A stretch of DNA of 64,000 bases. It comes from Mycolicibacterium neoaurum. Lineage in GTDB: Bacteria > Actinomycetota > Actinomycetes > Mycobacteriales > Mycobacteriaceae. Within the stretch, counting starts at the first letter, position 1, and the number at the start of each line of letters is the position of its first letter. Shown piece after piece: positions 1 through 9,625 of this stretch. The notes under the pieces are model-generated. The model was not told the DNA's origin, ran no database searches, and saw nothing but the letters and a program-made list of their open reading frames with translations. A program made the translations under genes and the position numbers. The stretch covers positions 1,054,001 to 1,118,000 of the forward strand of contig NZ_JAQIIX010000001.1 of NCBI RefSeq assembly GCF_036946495.1, given 5' to 3'.

Positions 1-942
1 CCAGTACCGCTTCGAGTACAGCGCGTTGGCGGTACCGGTGATGGCGTCGGAGTAGCTCAGCCCGCGCGGGTCGGACGTGGCGCCCGGCCGCTGGACCAGC
101 GGGTCGATCAGCTCGTGGTAGCGGCTGACGAAGGCGGCGGGGTCGGTGCCCAGTGGGCAGGCCGGCGAGCGGGCGCAGTCGGCGGCGTACTCGTCGAAAA
201 CACCCTGGAATCCCGCGAGTTGCGCGATGTTCCGCTCGATCGGACCGACCGCCGGATCCAGCGCACCGTCGAGCACCATGGCGCGCACCCGATCCGGATA
301 GCGCTCGGCGTAGGCGGTACCCAGTGCGGTGCCATAGGAGAAGCCGAGATAGCTGAGCTGCTCCTCACCGAGGGCTGCGCGGACAATGTCCATGTCGTCG
401 GCGGCGGTGTCGGTGCCCAGGCCCGCCAGGAACGACGCACCCAGTTGGTCGAGGCAACGTTGCCCGAACCAGCGGTAGACCTCTTCGATATGGGCGATCC
501 CGGTAGGGCTGTAGTCGACCATCGGCTCGCGCCGGTAGGCGTCCATCTCGGCGTCGGTGCGGCAGCGCAGCTGCGGTGTCGAGTAACCGATCCCACGCGG
601 ATCGAAGCCGACGAGATCGAATCGGCGACCGATCTCGGTGTCCGCCAGGGCCGTTCCCATATCGGCGACGGTGTCCACCGCCGAGGCACCGGGACCGCCC
701 GGATTGACCATCAGGATCCCGATCCGGTCCCCCGATGCGGGCACCCTGATGACCGCCAGCTCCGCCCCGTCGACCGCGACGGTGCCGCATTGGGCGGTCG
801 CGATGACCGGCCGGTCACCCAGCAGCTGTGCGCAACCGCCCCAGGCGACGGCGGCCTGCGCGGGCACGACGAGCGCGCCGGCCAGCACCAGTGGGGCCAG
901 CAGCATCGCGAAAAGCCTGCCCGCCAGCCACATGCCGGCCAT
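1..942 (-). CDS. Secreted alpha/beta-hydrolase, Rv2223c/CaeA-like (partial, C-terminus outside window)
   Basis: Predicted exported serine hydrolase/peptidase of the tripeptidyl-aminopeptidase-like (TAP) family. Reading the minus strand gives a hydrophobic signal segment (residues about 5-30, ending PAQA), then an oxyanion-type NPGGPGAS loop and the nucleophile elbow GFSYGT (GxSxG). The catalytic Asp and His would lie beyond position 1, so completeness of the triad cannot be judged. I chose the ATG at 942; an in-frame GTG at 984 would add an Arg-rich n-region (VRRR) and is also plausible. It lies 84 bases (or 42 from the GTG) downstream of the CaeA-like gene on the same strand and is clearly a paralogue of it, so the two probably form a tandem duplicate pair. 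Substrate unknown. Confidence 0.8.
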   Translation of the reverse strand, partial: MAGMWLAGRLFAMLLAPLVLAGALVVPAQAAVAWGGCAQLLGDRPVIATAQCGTVAVDGAELAVIRVPASGDRIGILMVNPGGPGASAVDTVADMGTALADTEIGRRFDLVGFDPRGIGYSTPQLRCRTDAEMDAYRREPMVDYSPTGIAHIEEVYRWFGQRCLDQLGASFLAGLGTDTAADDMDIVRAALGEEQLSYLGFSYGTALGTAYAERYPDRVRAMVLDGALDPAVGPIERNIAQLAGFQGVFDEYAADCARSPACPLGTDPAAFVSRYHELIDPLVQRPGATSDPRGLSYSDAITGTANALYSKRYW

Positions 943-1026
943 GCTCGCACGGGCCGCCGCGCTCGCCCGCCGACGCACCGCCACGGAGATCAGACGGTGA
1001 CGCAGCCGTGACCTGCCGGCCGCCGG

Positions 1027-2538
1027 TCAGCAGCGGGTGCCTACCGGCGGGACCTGGAGATCGACGAGGTACTTGCTGGAGATGTCGTCGACGCAGCGGT
1101 CGCCCTGGAACACCACGGTGTGCTGGGTGCCGTCGTAGGTGAGCAGCGTCCCGCCGAGCTGGCGGGCCAGGTCGACACCGGCCTGGTACGGCGTCGCCGG
1201 ATCGTTGGTGGTCGACACCACCAGGGTCGGCGGCATGTTCTGCACCCGCAGCTCGTGCTGTTCCGACGTCGGCGGCACCGGCCAGAACGAGCAGGTTCCC
1301 ATCGGGGCGTTACCGGTGAACTCGCCATAACTCATGAACGGCGCGAGCTCGCGGAGCTTGCGGTCCTGCTCGATGACGACATCGCGATCGGTGATCGGGG
1401 GTTCGTCGACGCAGTTGACGGCGACCCGGACATCGGTCGAATTGTTGTAGTGGCCGTCGGCATCTCGACCCATGTAGAGGTCCGACAGCGCAAGCATGGT
1501 GTCACCGCGACCGGCGCGCAGCTCGGTCAGCGCGTCGGTCAGGTGGCGCCACAGGCTCGGCGAGTACAGCGGCAGGATCGTGCCCACGACCGCGTCGCTG
1601 TAGCCGAGCCCGCGCGGATCGCGGGTCCGGGCCGGGCTGTCGACCAGCGGATCGACCAGCGACTTGTACACCTCGGTGGCCTTGGCCGGATCGGTGCCCA
1701 GCGGGCATTCCGGATCCTTGGCGCAGTCGGCGGCGTAATCGTCGAACGCGGTCTGGAAGGCCTTGGCCTGACGCAGATCGGCCTCCAGCGGGTCGGCGTT
1801 GGGATCGACCGCGCCGTCGAGGATCATCGCGCGCACCTTGTCGCCACCGAACAGCTCGGCGTAGGTGGCGCCGATCCTGGTGCCGTAGGAGTAGCCGAGA
1901 TAGGTCAGCTTCTCGTCACCGACGGCCTGCCGCATGGCATCCAGATCCTTTGCCACGCTTTGGGTTCCGATGTTCGCCAAAAACTCGTCACCCATCTTCT
2001 GCACACAGCGGTCCACGAAGGCCTTGGTCTCGGCCTCGATATGGGCAACGCCCGCGTCGTCGTATTCCACCGTCGGGTCGGCGCGTTGGCGATCGTTGTC
2101 CTCATCGGAGTTGCACCACAGTGCGGGCTTGGACGCGCCCACCCCACGCGGGTCGAAGCCGACCAGGTCGAAACGTTCCCGCACCGGCTGGGGCAGGCTG
2201 CCCACCAGCGAGGCGGCCGCTTTCACACCGGATTCACCGGGACCGCCGGGATTGATGAACAGAGTGCCGATCTTGGTGCCGGTGGCCTTGATGCGGATCA
2301 TCGCTATCTGGGCGACGTCACCGTCGGGTTTGTCGTAGTCGACGGGCACGGACAGCAGCCCGCATTCGGCGCCGGTGGGGATCTGCGACTCCCCCGCACC
2401 CGCCTCGCACGGCGCCCACTGCACGGGTGTGCCGGGCCGCGGGGCGGAGAGCACGGCGCGACCTTCGATGGCGTTGCTGCATCCGGATACCAGCAGCAGC
2501 GTCATCGAGGCGGCGAGAATCCCGCGCGTGAGGTTCAT
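1027..2538 (-). CDS. caeA: Cell-envelope serine protease/carboxylesterase lipoprotein, CaeA/Hip1-like
   Basis: Homologue of mycobacterial CaeA/Hip1, a surface-associated serine hydrolase that in M. tuberculosis processes GroEL2 and affects envelope integrity (family knowledge). The N-terminus is a lipoprotein signal ending LLLVSGC, which implies membrane anchoring through the Cys. The oxyanion loop INPGGPGESG comes near residue 100, the nucleophile in GYSYGT near residue 217, and the C-terminal acid and base in STTNDPATP and DGTQHTVV. The triad is therefore intact. About 503 residues, close to the usual size. The open frame extends to 2556, but the second Met (2538) starts a better lipoprotein signal. 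The paralogue downstream (1-942) shares strand and architecture. Confidence 0.92.
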   Translation of the reverse strand: MNLTRGILAASMTLLLVSGCSNAIEGRAVLSAPRPGTPVQWAPCEAGAGESQIPTGAECGLLSVPVDYDKPDGDVAQIAMIRIKATGTKIGTLFINPGGPGESGVKAAASLVGSLPQPVRERFDLVGFDPRGVGASKPALWCNSDEDNDRQRADPTVEYDDAGVAHIEAETKAFVDRCVQKMGDEFLANIGTQSVAKDLDAMRQAVGDEKLTYLGYSYGTRIGATYAELFGGDKVRAMILDGAVDPNADPLEADLRQAKAFQTAFDDYAADCAKDPECPLGTDPAKATEVYKSLVDPLVDSPARTRDPRGLGYSDAVVGTILPLYSPSLWRHLTDALTELRAGRGDTMLALSDLYMGRDADGHYNNSTDVRVAVNCVDEPPITDRDVVIEQDRKLRELAPFMSYGEFTGNAPMGTCSFWPVPPTSEQHELRVQNMPPTLVVSTTNDPATPYQAGVDLARQLGGTLLTYDGTQHTVVFQGDRCVDDISSKYLVDLQVPPVGTRC

Positions 2539-2586
2539 GGCTGACCATGCTGCCATGCGCCGACATCACAGCTGGTGAGGGCGAGG

Positions 2587-3981
2587 TCAGGCGCGCGCCG
2601 CGGCCAGCAGGTCCGCCAACTCGACGGTGAAGTCGTCGGCCATCTCCCACAGGTCGGGCAGCAGTTCGGGACACGAGATGATGCCCACATCGAGCTTGCC
2701 GCGCAGCGACATCACGGTGATGTTGAGCCCCGAGCCGTGGAAGATCGGGCCCAGTGGGTACATCGCGTTGACCTCACAGCCCAGCAGGTACAGCGGGACC
2801 TGCGGTCCCGGCACGTTCGAGACCACCAGGTTGTGCACCGGCGCCGCGGCCGAGAGCTTGCTGCGGGCGTAGACGCGCATGGCGATGCCGAACACCGCTG
2901 GGGCGGCGAACTGCGTCCAGTCCTGTAGCAGGGTGGCCCCGATGGCCGAGCTGTGTTGTTTGGCCACCGAGTTGGCCTCGGCGATGGCCTTGAGGCGCTC
3001 GACAGGGTCGGCGATGTTGGTGTGCAGCGAGGAGAACATGCCCGAGACCTGATTGCGACCGGGCCGGTCGGACTTGTCGTGCACGGAAACCGGGATCATG
3101 GCCACCAACGAGGACTCCGGCAGCTCGTCACGGTCGAGCAGATACCGCCGCAGGACGCCGGAGACCAGCGCCATCACCACATCGTTGACCTTCACCCCGA
3201 AGCGGTCCTTGACGGTCTTGATATCGGCGAGGTCCATCTCGGCGAACGAGATGTTGCGGTGTCCGGTCACATTCGCGTTGAACGGGGTCTTCGGCGCCGC
3301 GAACGGAGCCGCCATGGTCAGCCCCTTCGTGGCCCGCCGTGCGGTGTCGACGACGGTGGACATCGTCGAGGGCAGCACGTTCGCCAGCTTCAGCGGACGG
3401 GTGACGAACCGAAGGGCACCGTTGATCGCGATCTCCAGTTCGGTGGCCGTGCCGGGGCCGTCCACCGGGTCGGGCGGCGGCGCGTCGGGCTCGGTGGTGC
3501 ACAACGTCGACATCAGGTTGGCACCGGTGACACCGTCGACCGCGGCGTGGTGAACCTTGGTCAACAACGCCAGCCGGCCGCCGTCGTGCGCGTCGGTGCC
3601 CGCCACGTTCTCGATGACCCACATCTCCCACAGCGGACGGCTACGGTCCAGCGGCAGGGAGGCGATGTGACCGCAGATCTCCGACAACTCGGCGCGACCA
3701 CCGGGTGCGGGCAGGCCGATTCGGTGCAGGTGGCGCTGCACATCGAAGTCGGGGTCCTCGACCCACACGGGGTGGTCGAGGTTGAGTCGGCTGTCGGCGA
3801 GCTTCTCCCGGAACTCGGGCATCGCCTTGACCCGCATGGCGAGTTCGTCGCGCAACCGGTCGAAGGTGTAGCCGCCGGGCATCGTGGAGGTGTCGAGTTC
3901 GAGGATGGAACAGACGTGCAACGGCTGGGCGGCCGTCTCCAGATAGAGGAAGCTGGCGTCGAGCCCACTGAGTCGTTGCAT
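2587..3981 (-). CDS. WS/DGAT-family acyltransferase (wax ester synthase/diacylglycerol acyltransferase)
   Basis: Transfers an acyl group from acyl-CoA to an alcohol or diacylglycerol, making triacylglycerol or wax ester; mycobacteria carry many such Tgs/Wax paralogues. The start at 3981 gives the canonical MQRLSGLDASFLYLE N-terminus; the open frame continues upstream to 4125, but that extension is low-complexity and unlike the family. The active-site HHxxxDG motif is present as HHAAVDG at residues 144-150. The C-terminal condensation-like region includes NLVVSNVPGPQ. Length 464 residues, typical. It sits between caeA and panB, where I recall no such gene in M. tuberculosis, so this looks like a lineage-specific insertion or loss. 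Divergent from panB across about 160 bases. Confidence 0.9.
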   Translation of the reverse strand: MQRLSGLDASFLYLETAAQPLHVCSILELDTSTMPGGYTFDRLRDELAMRVKAMPEFREKLADSRLNLDHPVWVEDPDFDVQRHLHRIGLPAPGGRAELSEICGHIASLPLDRSRPLWEMWVIENVAGTDAHDGGRLALLTKVHHAAVDGVTGANLMSTLCTTEPDAPPPDPVDGPGTATELEIAINGALRFVTRPLKLANVLPSTMSTVVDTARRATKGLTMAAPFAAPKTPFNANVTGHRNISFAEMDLADIKTVKDRFGVKVNDVVMALVSGVLRRYLLDRDELPESSLVAMIPVSVHDKSDRPGRNQVSGMFSSLHTNIADPVERLKAIAEANSVAKQHSSAIGATLLQDWTQFAAPAVFGIAMRVYARSKLSAAAPVHNLVVSNVPGPQVPLYLLGCEVNAMYPLGPIFHGSGLNITVMSLRGKLDVGIISCPELLPDLWEMADDFTVELADLLAAARA

Positions 3982-4141
3982 GCTGCCGATGGTAGGGCCG
4001 CCGGTGACCGGTGTGAGCAAATCCACTCGAGCACGCTGTTCACCCGACATGACCGGAGGTGGCAGACTTGTCGGCGTCAGAAGACCCGGGGACCCGGATG
4101 GGCCTCGAGGACTACCCGACAACACACATCGAAGGACAAAG

Positions 4142-4972
4142 ATGTCTGAGCAGTCCGTTTATGGTGCCGGCAATACGCCCGTGAAGGTTCGCACCCATCA
4201 CCTGCAGAAGTGGAAGGCCGAGGGCCATAAGTGGTCCATGCTGACCGCATACGACTACTCCACCGCCCGGATCTTCGACGACGCGGGGATCCCAGTCCTC
4301 CTGGTCGGTGATTCCGCGGCGAACGTGGTGTACGGCTACGACACCACCGTTCGCGTCACCATCGACGAGCTGATCCCGTTGGTGAGCGCGGTCGTTCGCG
4401 GCGCGCAGCACGCGCTGGTGGTCGCCGACCTGCCCTTCGGCAGTTACGAGCGCAGCGTCGACCAGGCGCTGGAGACCGCGACCCGGTTCATGAAGGAGAC
4501 CGGCGCGCACGCGGTGAAGCTGGAGGGCGGCGAGCGGGTGGCAGCGCAGATCGCGGCGCTGACGCAGGCAGGCATCCCGGTGATCGCGCATATCGGGTTC
4601 ACCCCGCAGAGCGTCAACGGCCTCGGTGGGTACCGGGTGCAGGGGCGCGGCGACAACGGTGATCAGACCATCCACGATGCGATCGCGGTGGCCGAGGCCG
4701 GTGCGGTGGCCGTCGTGCTGGAGATGGTGCCCGCCGAGCTGGCCACCCAGATCACCGGCAAGCTGACCATCCCGACCATCGGTATCGGCGCCGGGCCGAA
4801 CTGCGACGCCCAGGTGTTGGTGTGGCAGGACATGGCGGGGCTGACGTCGGGCAAGACCGCGAAGTTCGTCAAGCGGTTCGCCGAGATCGGCACCGAGCTG
4901 GGACGTGCGGCACGGCAGTACGCCGACGAGGTGGCCGGCGGCGTGTTCCCGGCCGAGGAGCACTCCTACTAG
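4142..4972 (+). CDS. panB: 3-methyl-2-oxobutanoate hydroxymethyltransferase (ketopantoate hydroxymethyltransferase)
   Basis: First committed step of pantothenate/CoA synthesis: transfers a hydroxymethyl group from methylene-tetrahydrofolate to alpha-ketoisovalerate, in the cytosol. The sequence has the PanB signatures MLTAYDYSTARIFDDAGI and LLVGDSAANVVYGYDTT (metal-ligand Asp near residue 57), KLEGG, and the IPTIGIGAGPNCDAQVLVWQD region near the C-terminus. 276 residues, usual for the family. The ATG at 4142 follows a GAAGGA ribosome-binding site 7 bases upstream; an upstream in-frame Met at 3980 is rejected because it lies in the divergent intergenic region. No other pan gene is adjacent. 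Confidence 0.96.
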   Translation: MSEQSVYGAGNTPVKVRTHHLQKWKAEGHKWSMLTAYDYSTARIFDDAGIPVLLVGDSAANVVYGYDTTVRVTIDELIPLVSAVVRGAQHALVVADLPFGSYERSVDQALETATRFMKETGAHAVKLEGGERVAAQIAALTQAGIPVIAHIGFTPQSVNGLGGYRVQGRGDNGDQTIHDAIAVAEAGAVAVVLEMVPAELATQITGKLTIPTIGIGAGPNCDAQVLVWQDMAGLTSGKTAKFVKRFAEIGTELGRAARQYADEVAGGVFPAEEHSY

Positions 4973-4992
4973 CTGTTGGCCTGTTCCTCGGC

Positions 4993-5772
4993 TCAGCCGA
5001 AGGCAGGTGCCCGTTTACCCACGAATGCCGCAACGCCTTCTCTGCCATCGGCGGAGGAGGCGTTCGTGGCGATATGGCGCGCCTCGTTTTCCAGCTGCGC
5101 CTCGTATCCGCTCGAGTAGGTGGAGAGCAGCAGCTGTTTGACCGCCGAATTGGAGCCGCGCGCGCCCGCGGCGATCTGCTCGGCAAGCTCGGTCAGCGTG
5201 TCGGGAAGCTCGGCGTCGGGAACGACGGTGGTGACCAATCCCCAGTCCAGCGCGTCGGCGGCCTTGACGACCCGGTTGGTGATCATCAGCTCCTGGGTGC
5301 GGCGCAGGCCGATCAGCCGCGGCAGCACGTAACTTGCTCCGCCGTCCGGGCTCAAGCCGGCCTTGGTGTACGCCATGGTGAACGATGCCGATTCGGCGGC
5401 CAGCACGAGGTCTCCGGAGACGCCGAGGGAGAAACCTGCTCCGGCGGCGACCCCGTTGACCGCGGTGATCAGGACGGCATCCATTCTGGCGAACGTCGAC
5501 ATGGCGCGGTGCAGGTCGTCGGCCATGCCCTTGACGAAGGCGCCCGGATCGTCGGCGGCAGCCATCGCCTTCAGATCGCCGCCCGCGCAGAAGAACCGGC
5601 CGGCGCCGGTCAGGGTGACCACCTTGGTCTCCGCGGTATCGCAAAGCGTGGCGGCGGCGGCCAGCTCGCGCGTCATCTCCGCGTTCATGCCGTTGGCTGC
5701 CTCGGGCCGGTCCAGGACGATGGTGACGACGGACCCGTCCCTGGTGAACTTCAGCGTCTCGAAAGCGGTCAT
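4993..5772 (-). CDS. Enoyl-CoA hydratase/isomerase (crotonase) family protein
   Basis: Crotonase-fold enzyme acting on acyl-CoA thioesters, probably in fatty-acid or branched-chain catabolism; the exact reaction is not determinable. Visible motifs are the first oxyanion loop CAGGDLKAM, the second around GVAAGAGFSLGVSGDLVLAAE, and SPDGGASYVLPRLIG where classical hydratases have their second acid. An Asp stands where Glu is usual, which suggests a hydratase/isomerase variant. About 259 residues from the Met at 5772 (the frame opens at 5781). Convergent with panB, separated by about 20 bases. Confidence 0.88.
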   Translation of the reverse strand: MTAFETLKFTRDGSVVTIVLDRPEAANGMNAEMTRELAAAATLCDTAETKVVTLTGAGRFFCAGGDLKAMAAADDPGAFVKGMADDLHRAMSTFARMDAVLITAVNGVAAGAGFSLGVSGDLVLAAESASFTMAYTKAGLSPDGGASYVLPRLIGLRRTQELMITNRVVKAADALDWGLVTTVVPDAELPDTLTELAEQIAAGARGSNSAVKQLLLSTYSSGYEAQLENEARHIATNASSADGREGVAAFVGKRAPAFG

Positions 5773-5915
5773 GGCGCTCACGGTATTACGTCGCCGTTGC
5801 CAGACGACTCACCCGCCCCGGGTTTCGGCCCGCTCACGCGCCCGGCGGGTCGTTCACCTGGATGTGGCACGCTGTTCACAACACGATCCGGGTGCCACAT
5901 CGAACAAGGGTGAAC

Positions 5916-7382
5916 ATGCCTGCCGACAAACCAAAGACGTCGCGCCACACCGAGGTTGAGCGAAAGTTCGACGTCGTCGAGAGCACGGTCTCGCCATCAT
6001 TCGACGGGCTGGCTTTGGTGTCGAGGGTTCAGCACGCGCCGACCCAACTGCTGGAAGCGGTGTATTACGACACACCGTCGCATGATCTGGCCGCCAACAA
6101 GATCACCCTGCGCCGCCGCACCGGGGGCACCGATGAGGGCTGGCATGTGAAATTGCCCGCCGGACCGGATGCGCGGACCGAGGTGCGGGCCCCATTGGCC
6201 GACTCGGTGCCCGAGGACATCCGTGATGTCGTCGCCGCGATCGTGCGGGACCGTCCGCTGTCGGCCGTTGCGCGCATCACCACCAACCGGACGGTCTCGC
6301 TGCTGTTCGGCACCGATGACTCGCCGCTGGCCGAGTTCTGCGATGACCAGGTCAACGCGGCGGCGTTACGACCCGACAGTGAGCCGCAGACCTGGCGGGA
6401 GTGGGAGCTGGAGCTGATCGGCGCGCCGCGCAAGGCCGGCGACCTACTGGACCGGCTGTCCAACCGACTGCTGGACGCGGGTGCGGTACCGGCCGGGCAC
6501 GGGTCGAAGCTGGCGCGCGTGCTGGCCACCGGCGAGCCGTCGCCGGCCGCCGCGGTCGATGCATCCGATCCGGTGCGCCGGGCGGTGGCCGAGAACGTCG
6601 CCGAGCTGTTGGTGTGGGATCGGGCGGTGCGCGCCGACGCGTGGGATTCGGTGCACCAGATGCGCGTCACCACCCGCAAGATCCGCAGCCTGCTGGCCGA
6701 CGAGTCGTTCGGGTTACCCAAGGATTCCTGGATCCTGGATGAGCTGAAGCTGCTGGCGGGCATCCTCGGGGTGGCCCGCGATGCCGAGGTGCTCGCGGAG
6801 AAGTACGAGAAGGCGATCGACTCGTTGGCCCCGGAGTTGGTGCGGGGCCCGGTGCGGGCCCGATTGGTCGACGGTGCCAAGGCCCGGTATGCGGGCGGGT
6901 GGCGCCGGTCGCTGCTGGCGATGCGCTCGGAGCGGTACTTCCGGTTGCTCGACGGTCTGGACGAGTTGGTGGCCGCGCCGTCGGAGACTGCCAAGAAGTC
7001 CGGGTCGGAGTCGGCCGCGGCGAGCGTCTCGGCGGCCTACAAGAAGGTGCACAAGGCGGCGAAGGCGGCCGCCGAGGCGGGTACCGACGAGTCATTACAC
7101 CGGATTCGCAAGCGCGCCAAGCGACTTCGTTATACCGCGTCGGCAATCGGCGACACCGCGGTGGAGACCAAGGCCAAGACCATCCAGAGTCTGCTCGGTG
7201 ACCACCAGGACAGCGTGGTGAGCCGGACCCACCTGTTGCACGAGGCCGATGCCGCGCACGCCGCCGGTGAGGACACCTTCACCTACGGGGTGCTGTATCA
7301 GAAGGAGGTCGAGGTGGCCCTGGAGGCCGAGGCCGGTATCGACGAGGCGTTGGTGTCGCTGAAGAAGGCCGTCAAGAAATAG
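5916..7382 (+). CDS. CYTH-CHAD domain protein (triphosphate tunnel metalloenzyme fused to CHAD)
   Basis: Two-domain protein. The N-terminal CYTH domain starts with the signature EVERKFD (ExExK), which binds triphosphate through divalent metal. The C-terminal CHAD domain is alpha-helical with conserved His/Arg/Lys, seen as VHQMRVTTRKIRSL, SLHRIRKRAKRLRY and LLGDHQDSVVSR; CHAD domains bind polyphosphate. 488 residues. The start at 5916 follows a CAAGGG site; the longer frame from 5862 is less likely. A recent Ala/Lys-rich linker (KKVHKAAKAAAEAG) lies within CHAD. Position before rnpB matches the mycobacterial Rv2226 neighbourhood from memory. Cellular role uncertain, possibly polyphosphate-related. 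Confidence 0.9.
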   Translation: MPADKPKTSRHTEVERKFDVVESTVSPSFDGLALVSRVQHAPTQLLEAVYYDTPSHDLAANKITLRRRTGGTDEGWHVKLPAGPDARTEVRAPLADSVPEDIRDVVAAIVRDRPLSAVARITTNRTVSLLFGTDDSPLAEFCDDQVNAAALRPDSEPQTWREWELELIGAPRKAGDLLDRLSNRLLDAGAVPAGHGSKLARVLATGEPSPAAAVDASDPVRRAVAENVAELLVWDRAVRADAWDSVHQMRVTTRKIRSLLADESFGLPKDSWILDELKLLAGILGVARDAEVLAEKYEKAIDSLAPELVRGPVRARLVDGAKARYAGGWRRSLLAMRSERYFRLLDGLDELVAAPSETAKKSGSESAAASVSAAYKKVHKAAKAAAEAGTDESLHRIRKRAKRLRYTASAIGDTAVETKAKTIQSLLGDHQDSVVSRTHLLHEADAAHAAGEDTFTYGVLYQKEVEVALEAEAGIDEALVSLKKAVKK

Positions 7383-7392
7383 ATCTTCAAGG

Positions 7393-7807
<415 letters not shown>

Positions 7808-7868
7808 CAACGGTAGCACCACATCACCGCTGGCCCACCATTGTCGGGCCTAACGGCGCCTGCCGCAT

Positions 7869-9470
7869 CTAAAAGTCCGGTTGTCCGCGGGCGTTTTCGA
7901 GGGCGAGCTCTGCTGCGTTGCGGGTGCGTTCGGCGTTGATGCGGTAGTCGCGGTCGTGTTGTCGGGTGCGTTGGCGCCGTGGGATGTCGGGCTCGCGGTC
8001 CCGCTCGCCGATCAGGGTGATGTGTCGCGCCCTGGGGATCGGGGTGTCGATGGTGTTGTGCGGGAGCAGGATCGGTGCGAGCGGCATCGTCGTGTAGGTG
8101 TGCCCGTTCGGGGCGGTCCATTCGGTGGTGCCGTCGGGGTGTGCTTTGGGCGTCCAGCCGGTTTTCAGGGTTTTGAGTAGGTGGTGTTCGCGGCAGAGCG
8201 GGCGCAGGTTGCCCGGATGGGTGGCTCCGGCCGGCCACGGGGTGAGGTGGTCGAGGTCGCAGCGCTGGGCGGGCTTTCCGCAGCCGGGGAAGCAGCACGT
8301 CATCGCGGTCATGCGGACGTAGGCGGCCAGTTTCGCCGACGGTCGGTACCGAGCCTCGGAAACCAGCTCGGTCGTGTTGTTCAGGGGGCGGACTTTCGCA
8401 CCGGTGGCGATGAGTTCGGCGAGCAGGTGGTCGGGGACGATCGCCCCGTCCAGGGTGATCCCGGCGCCCAGGCTCGACTGAGTGCTGGCGGCCGGGGCAG
8501 CGGGTGCGGTGGGCTTGGGTTCGGCGCTGCCATCGTGCGCGGCGGGCTCCTCGGCCAGCGGCTCGGCCACCGGCTGTGTTTCGTCCTTATCGGTCCGCGG
8601 GTCCTGCGTACCGCTGCCATCGGGTGTGGGCCCCGAGGCGGGCTTGGCTCCGTGCCCGCTGTCGGGTTCTTGTCCAGTGAGCACGTAAACGGTCACCGCA
8701 CCCGCCCGAGGGTCTTTCCCCGACCCCACGCAGTCGCGGTCACCGCAGAGGCAGGTTAGCTGGTCGGCTCCGGCCAGGACGGCGGCGAGGGCGTCGGCGC
8801 GGCGTTGGGCCACGGTCCGCGGATCACCATCACAGACACCGTGGGCGAGGTCGTTGAGGCGGGCATCGCTGATCGTGGCGTCGGTGGCGCGCATCCGTCC
8901 CCAGAACGACACGACCCCATCAGGATCATCGCTGTCGCCGAAGTCGATGTAGCGGTCTTTGGCCGCGGTCTTGGATCGGATGACCGCGATCGGGTCGAAC
9001 TTGTGGACCCAGAAGTCGACCGCCGCGATCAGTGCGTTCTCCGACAGCGCGCCGTATTGGTGGGCGCTGCCGGCGATCCCGGCATCGATCAACGCCAATG
9101 CGTCGTCGTCGGTGACGAGTTGGGTGCGCCAGGTGATCGCCGCGATCACCTTGGCCGAGATCATTCCCTTCGCGAACACCTCAGCGGTGCGGGGCAACCG
9201 GTCACGCAGGGCCATCGCGATGCGCATCTGCGCGCTCGCGGCGCGCGGCCCGAGAGTGCACGCCGCGCTGATCTCGGCCTTCGCCAGCGCCCATCCGTCG
9301 ATCAACTTCAACGCCGAGGACTCGTCCTCGTCCTCACAGTGCCGGGCCGTCACCTCAGCCACCAACGCAAGCCGCCGGGCCGCCGCCGTAGCTTCGGCAC
9401 GGGTGGCGTCGGTGACCGCGGCGATGAGCGCCTCATCGCTCATCCCCGACAACCCCGACTGTTCGAACAT
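7869..9470 (-). CDS. DUF222/HNH endonuclease, 13E12 repeat family protein
   Basis: Member of the 13E12/DUF222 family, multi-copy in mycobacterial genomes, with an N-terminal DUF222 helical domain and a C-terminal HNH nuclease motif. The HNH zinc-finger-like region is visible as CCFPGCGKPAQRCDLDHLTP followed by NLRPLCREHHLLKT (metal Cys pairs and His residues intact). An Ala/Pro/Glu-rich linker separates the domains. The Met at 9470 opens MFEQSGLSGMSDEALIAAV, the usual family start; an in-frame start at 9518 adds 16 residues. About 533 residues. Biological role unknown; multi-copy nature makes this a recombination hotspot, though no other copy is in the window. Confidence 0.88.
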   Translation of the reverse strand: MFEQSGLSGMSDEALIAAVTDATRAEATAAARRLALVAEVTARHCEDEDESSALKLIDGWALAKAEISAACTLGPRAASAQMRIAMALRDRLPRTAEVFAKGMISAKVIAAITWRTQLVTDDDALALIDAGIAGSAHQYGALSENALIAAVDFWVHKFDPIAVIRSKTAAKDRYIDFGDSDDPDGVVSFWGRMRATDATISDARLNDLAHGVCDGDPRTVAQRRADALAAVLAGADQLTCLCGDRDCVGSGKDPRAGAVTVYVLTGQEPDSGHGAKPASGPTPDGSGTQDPRTDKDETQPVAEPLAEEPAAHDGSAEPKPTAPAAPAASTQSSLGAGITLDGAIVPDHLLAELIATGAKVRPLNNTTELVSEARYRPSAKLAAYVRMTAMTCCFPGCGKPAQRCDLDHLTPWPAGATHPGNLRPLCREHHLLKTLKTGWTPKAHPDGTTEWTAPNGHTYTTMPLAPILLPHNTIDTPIPRARHITLIGERDREPDIPRRQRTRQHDRDYRINAERTRNAAELALENARGQPDF

Positions 9471-9625
9471 ATGAGCGATTCTACCCGCGCCCACCGACGA
9501 GACAAGGCCGATCGTCACCTCTGTGGATAACTATGTAAGCGCTGTTCAGAAGATAAAAACGGCGAACAGAACAAGCAATTTCCCGGTCGTCTGCGCGGGT
9601 CGTTGACTCACCGAAAGTGCGCGCA